Assembly: GCA_002414505.1 (NCBI GenBank)
Contig: DHZF01000107.1
Span: 1 to 8,365, forward strand
Reading direction: 5' to 3'
Source: Hyphomonas sp. UBA5111
GTDB taxonomy: Bacteria > Pseudomonadota > Alphaproteobacteria > Caulobacterales > Hyphomonadaceae
Length of the DNA stretch: 8,365 nucleotides
Part shown: piece after piece, positions 7,106 to 8,365 of the stretch
Numbering within the stretch: position 1 is the first letter of the stretch
Layout: the number at the start of each line of letters is the position of its first letter
Notes under the pieces: model-generated
The model's input: only the letters and a program-made list of their open reading frames with translations
Database searches by the model: none
Told to the model about the DNA's origin: nothing
Made by a program: the position numbers and the translations under genes

Positions 7106-7857
7106 ATTCGCCCCGACCGAAGCGCACCCGCCTGCGAGCGAAGGGAAAGAGCAGCCAGCCTTCGCTGGCCGAAGCCGATATCAAGACGCTGGAATCCATT
7201 CTCGGACACAAATTCAAGAATCCGGAAACGCTGATCCGTGCCCTGACACATCCGAGTGCGGTTGCATCTGTGGACTCGGTGAGACTGTCGAACCAGCGGC
7301 TCGAATTTCTCGGCGACCGGGTGTTGAATCTGGTGATCGCCGAACGCCTGATCGACCGGCGCAGGTTGGAGAGCGAAGGCGATCTTGCACCGCGCCTGAA
7401 CAGTTTTGTCCGCAAGGGCGCGTGTGCAGAGGCCATGCGCTATCTTGGGATCTCTCAATTCCTCATCATGTCGGATGGCGAGATCGCTTCCGGCGGGCGT
7501 GAGCGCGAATCCACCTTGGGCGATGCCTGCGAAGCCATTATTGGCGCAATTTACCAGGATGCTGGCCTGTCGACGGCCCGGAAATTCATTGAGAAAGGCT
7601 GGGCGCCGCAATTCGATGCGGCTCCGGCCCAGACCAAGGATCCCAAGACCCTGCTGCAGGAATGGGCGCAGGGACAGGGCTTGCCACTGCCGGATTATGA
7701 CGTGCTCAGCCGGTCCGGCCCCGACCACGAGCCCACGTATGAAGTTGAGGTCAAAGTGGCCGACCGAGGCGCGGCTGTTGCCGCGGGCTCGTCAAAGCGC
7801 GATGCTGAGCGTAATGCTGCCGCCCTTCTCCTAGAAAGCCTGACCGGAACCCCATGA
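7102..7857 (+). CDS. rnc: Ribonuclease III
   Basis: RNase III is a Mg-dependent double-strand-specific endonuclease that cuts the rRNA precursor and various mRNAs and regulatory RNAs. The product has 251 residues, about 25 more than E. coli RNase III. Residues 1-20 are a basic extension ([18 protein letters not shown]). The nuclease domain (about 26-165) has the signature [12 protein letters not shown] (64-75), an EGDLA segment with Glu92, and [13 protein letters not shown] with Asp141 and Glu144; Glu68 and Asp72 are in place. The residue corresponding to E. coli Glu38 is Gln65. The double-stranded RNA binding domain (about 180-246) runs from [13 protein letters not shown] to [16 protein letters not shown]. 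The start is the ATG overlapping the acpS stop by 4 bases. No Shine-Dalgarno is visible, so coupled translation is likely. It is followed by era with a 4-base overlap, a classic rnc-era pair. Confidence 0.96.
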   Translation: MNSPRPKRTRLRAKGKSSQPSLAEADIKTLESILGHKFKNPETLIRALTHPSAVASVDSVRLSNQRLEFLGDRVLNLVIAERLIDRRRLESEGDLAPRLNSFVRKGACAEAMRYLGISQFLIMSDGEIASGGRERESTLGDACEAIIGAIYQDAGLSTARKFIEKGWAPQFDAAPAQTKDPKTLLQEWAQGQGLPLPDYDVLSRSGPDHEPTYEVEVKVADRGAAVAAGSSKRDAERNAAALLLESLTGTP

Positions 7858-8365
7858 CAGATACCCCCATCACCCATGCTGGATTTGCCGCCATTATCGG
7901 CGCGCCGAATGCGGGCAAGTCCACGCTGACCAATCGCCTGGTCGGAACCAAGGTGGCAATCGTCACGCACAAGGTGCAGACGACGCGCTTCCCGGTGCGC
8001 GGCGTCGCGCAGGTGGACGGCACGCAGATCGTGCTGGTCGACACGCCCGGTATCTTCGCGGCCAAGCGCCGGCTCGACCGCGCCATGGTCAAGGCGGCTT
8101 GGAGCGGCGCGGATGATGCGGACGCCATCGTCCATCTGATCGACGCCTCGGCCTGGGTGGCCGAACGCGAGAACTGGGTCGACGGCGCGCAGAAAAAGTC
8201 TCTGGAAGATGACCGCCGCGTGATCGAGCAGTTGAAGCAGAGCGGGCGCAAGGCCCTGCTTGCCTTGAACAAGATCGATCTGTTCCCGCATGATCAGGTC
8301 CTGCCCATCATTGCGGAGCTGAACGAAACAGGCGTCTATGAGGAGGTCTTCATGATCTCCGCCGA
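7854..8365 (+). CDS. era: GTPase Era, N-terminal part (cut by right edge)
   Basis: Era is a GTPase that binds 16S rRNA near its 3' end and aids 30S ribosome assembly. The first 170 residues are present; the C-terminal KH RNA-binding domain lies beyond the window. Nucleotide motifs: G1 GAPNAGKST (16-24), the switch I/G2 segment VQTTRFPVRG (41-50), G3 DTPG (63-66) and G4 NKID (139-142). The G3-to-G4 spacing is 76 residues against 62 in E. coli Era as I recall it. The extra residues fall around WVAERENWVDGAQKKSLEDD (101-120), a charged, probably helical insertion between G3 and G4. The start overlaps the rnc stop by 4 bases (ATGA) without a clear ribosome binding site, so it is probably translated by coupling. 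From family synteny recO may follow, but that is not visible. Confidence 0.96.
   Translation, partial: MTDTPITHAGFAAIIGAPNAGKSTLTNRLVGTKVAIVTHKVQTTRFPVRGVAQVDGTQIVLVDTPGIFAAKRRLDRAMVKAAWSGADDADAIVHLIDASAWVAERENWVDGAQKKSLEDDRRVIEQLKQSGRKALLALNKIDLFPHDQVLPIIAELNETGVYEEVFMISA

Noticed and set aside
1..8365. CRISPR array, toxin-antitoxin pair, defence system or prophage
   Set aside because: No regular repeats, no small paired genes with such motifs and no phage or transposase signatures were seen. Everything right of 1140 is ordinary chromosomal gene content.

Overview
The window looks like a chromosomal segment from an alphaproteobacterium, plausibly in or near the Hyphomonadaceae/Caulobacterales. 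This rests on the order rpoZ - rel - pyrE - pdxJ - acpS - rnc - era, on GC-rich codon use and on alphaproteobacterial-type proteins. The exact family is an inference; no search was run.

Left part (1-1139): an accessory, partly decayed stretch. The left edge carries, on the minus strand, the first 101 codons of a DUF2804-family protein with a strong ribosome binding site. Behind its start lie about 210 bases at about 52% GC with no supported gene. From about 521 the sequence becomes GC-rich and reads on the plus strand as gene remnants: a short C-terminal tail ending at 595, then a broken hypothetical gene (620-1129) whose protein-like reading moves between two frames.

Middle (1140-2760): a minus-strand gene for a secreted M20-family amidohydrolase that is predicted to be a lipoprotein. 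It is convergent with the broken gene and divergent from rpoZ. The 154-base gap to rpoZ holds a good sigma-70-type promoter pointing right.

Right part (2761-8365): seven tightly packed plus-strand housekeeping genes, probably one transcript. They encode RNA polymerase omega, the bifunctional (p)ppGpp synthetase/hydrolase Rel, orotate phosphoribosyltransferase, pyridoxine 5'-phosphate synthase, holo-ACP synthase, RNase III and the GTPase Era (cut by the right edge). From rel onward every gene overlaps the next by 1 to 11 bases. The set links the stringent response, nucleotide and cofactor supply, acyl carrier activation, and rRNA processing with 30S assembly.

I see no CRISPR array, tRNA, rRNA, insertion sequence or unknown multi-gene system. 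The points worth a second look are the decayed left segment, a Gln in place of a usual acidic active-site residue of RNase III, the RFRD variant in Rel, an acpS-rnc junction without lepB, and a 14-residue expansion in Era.
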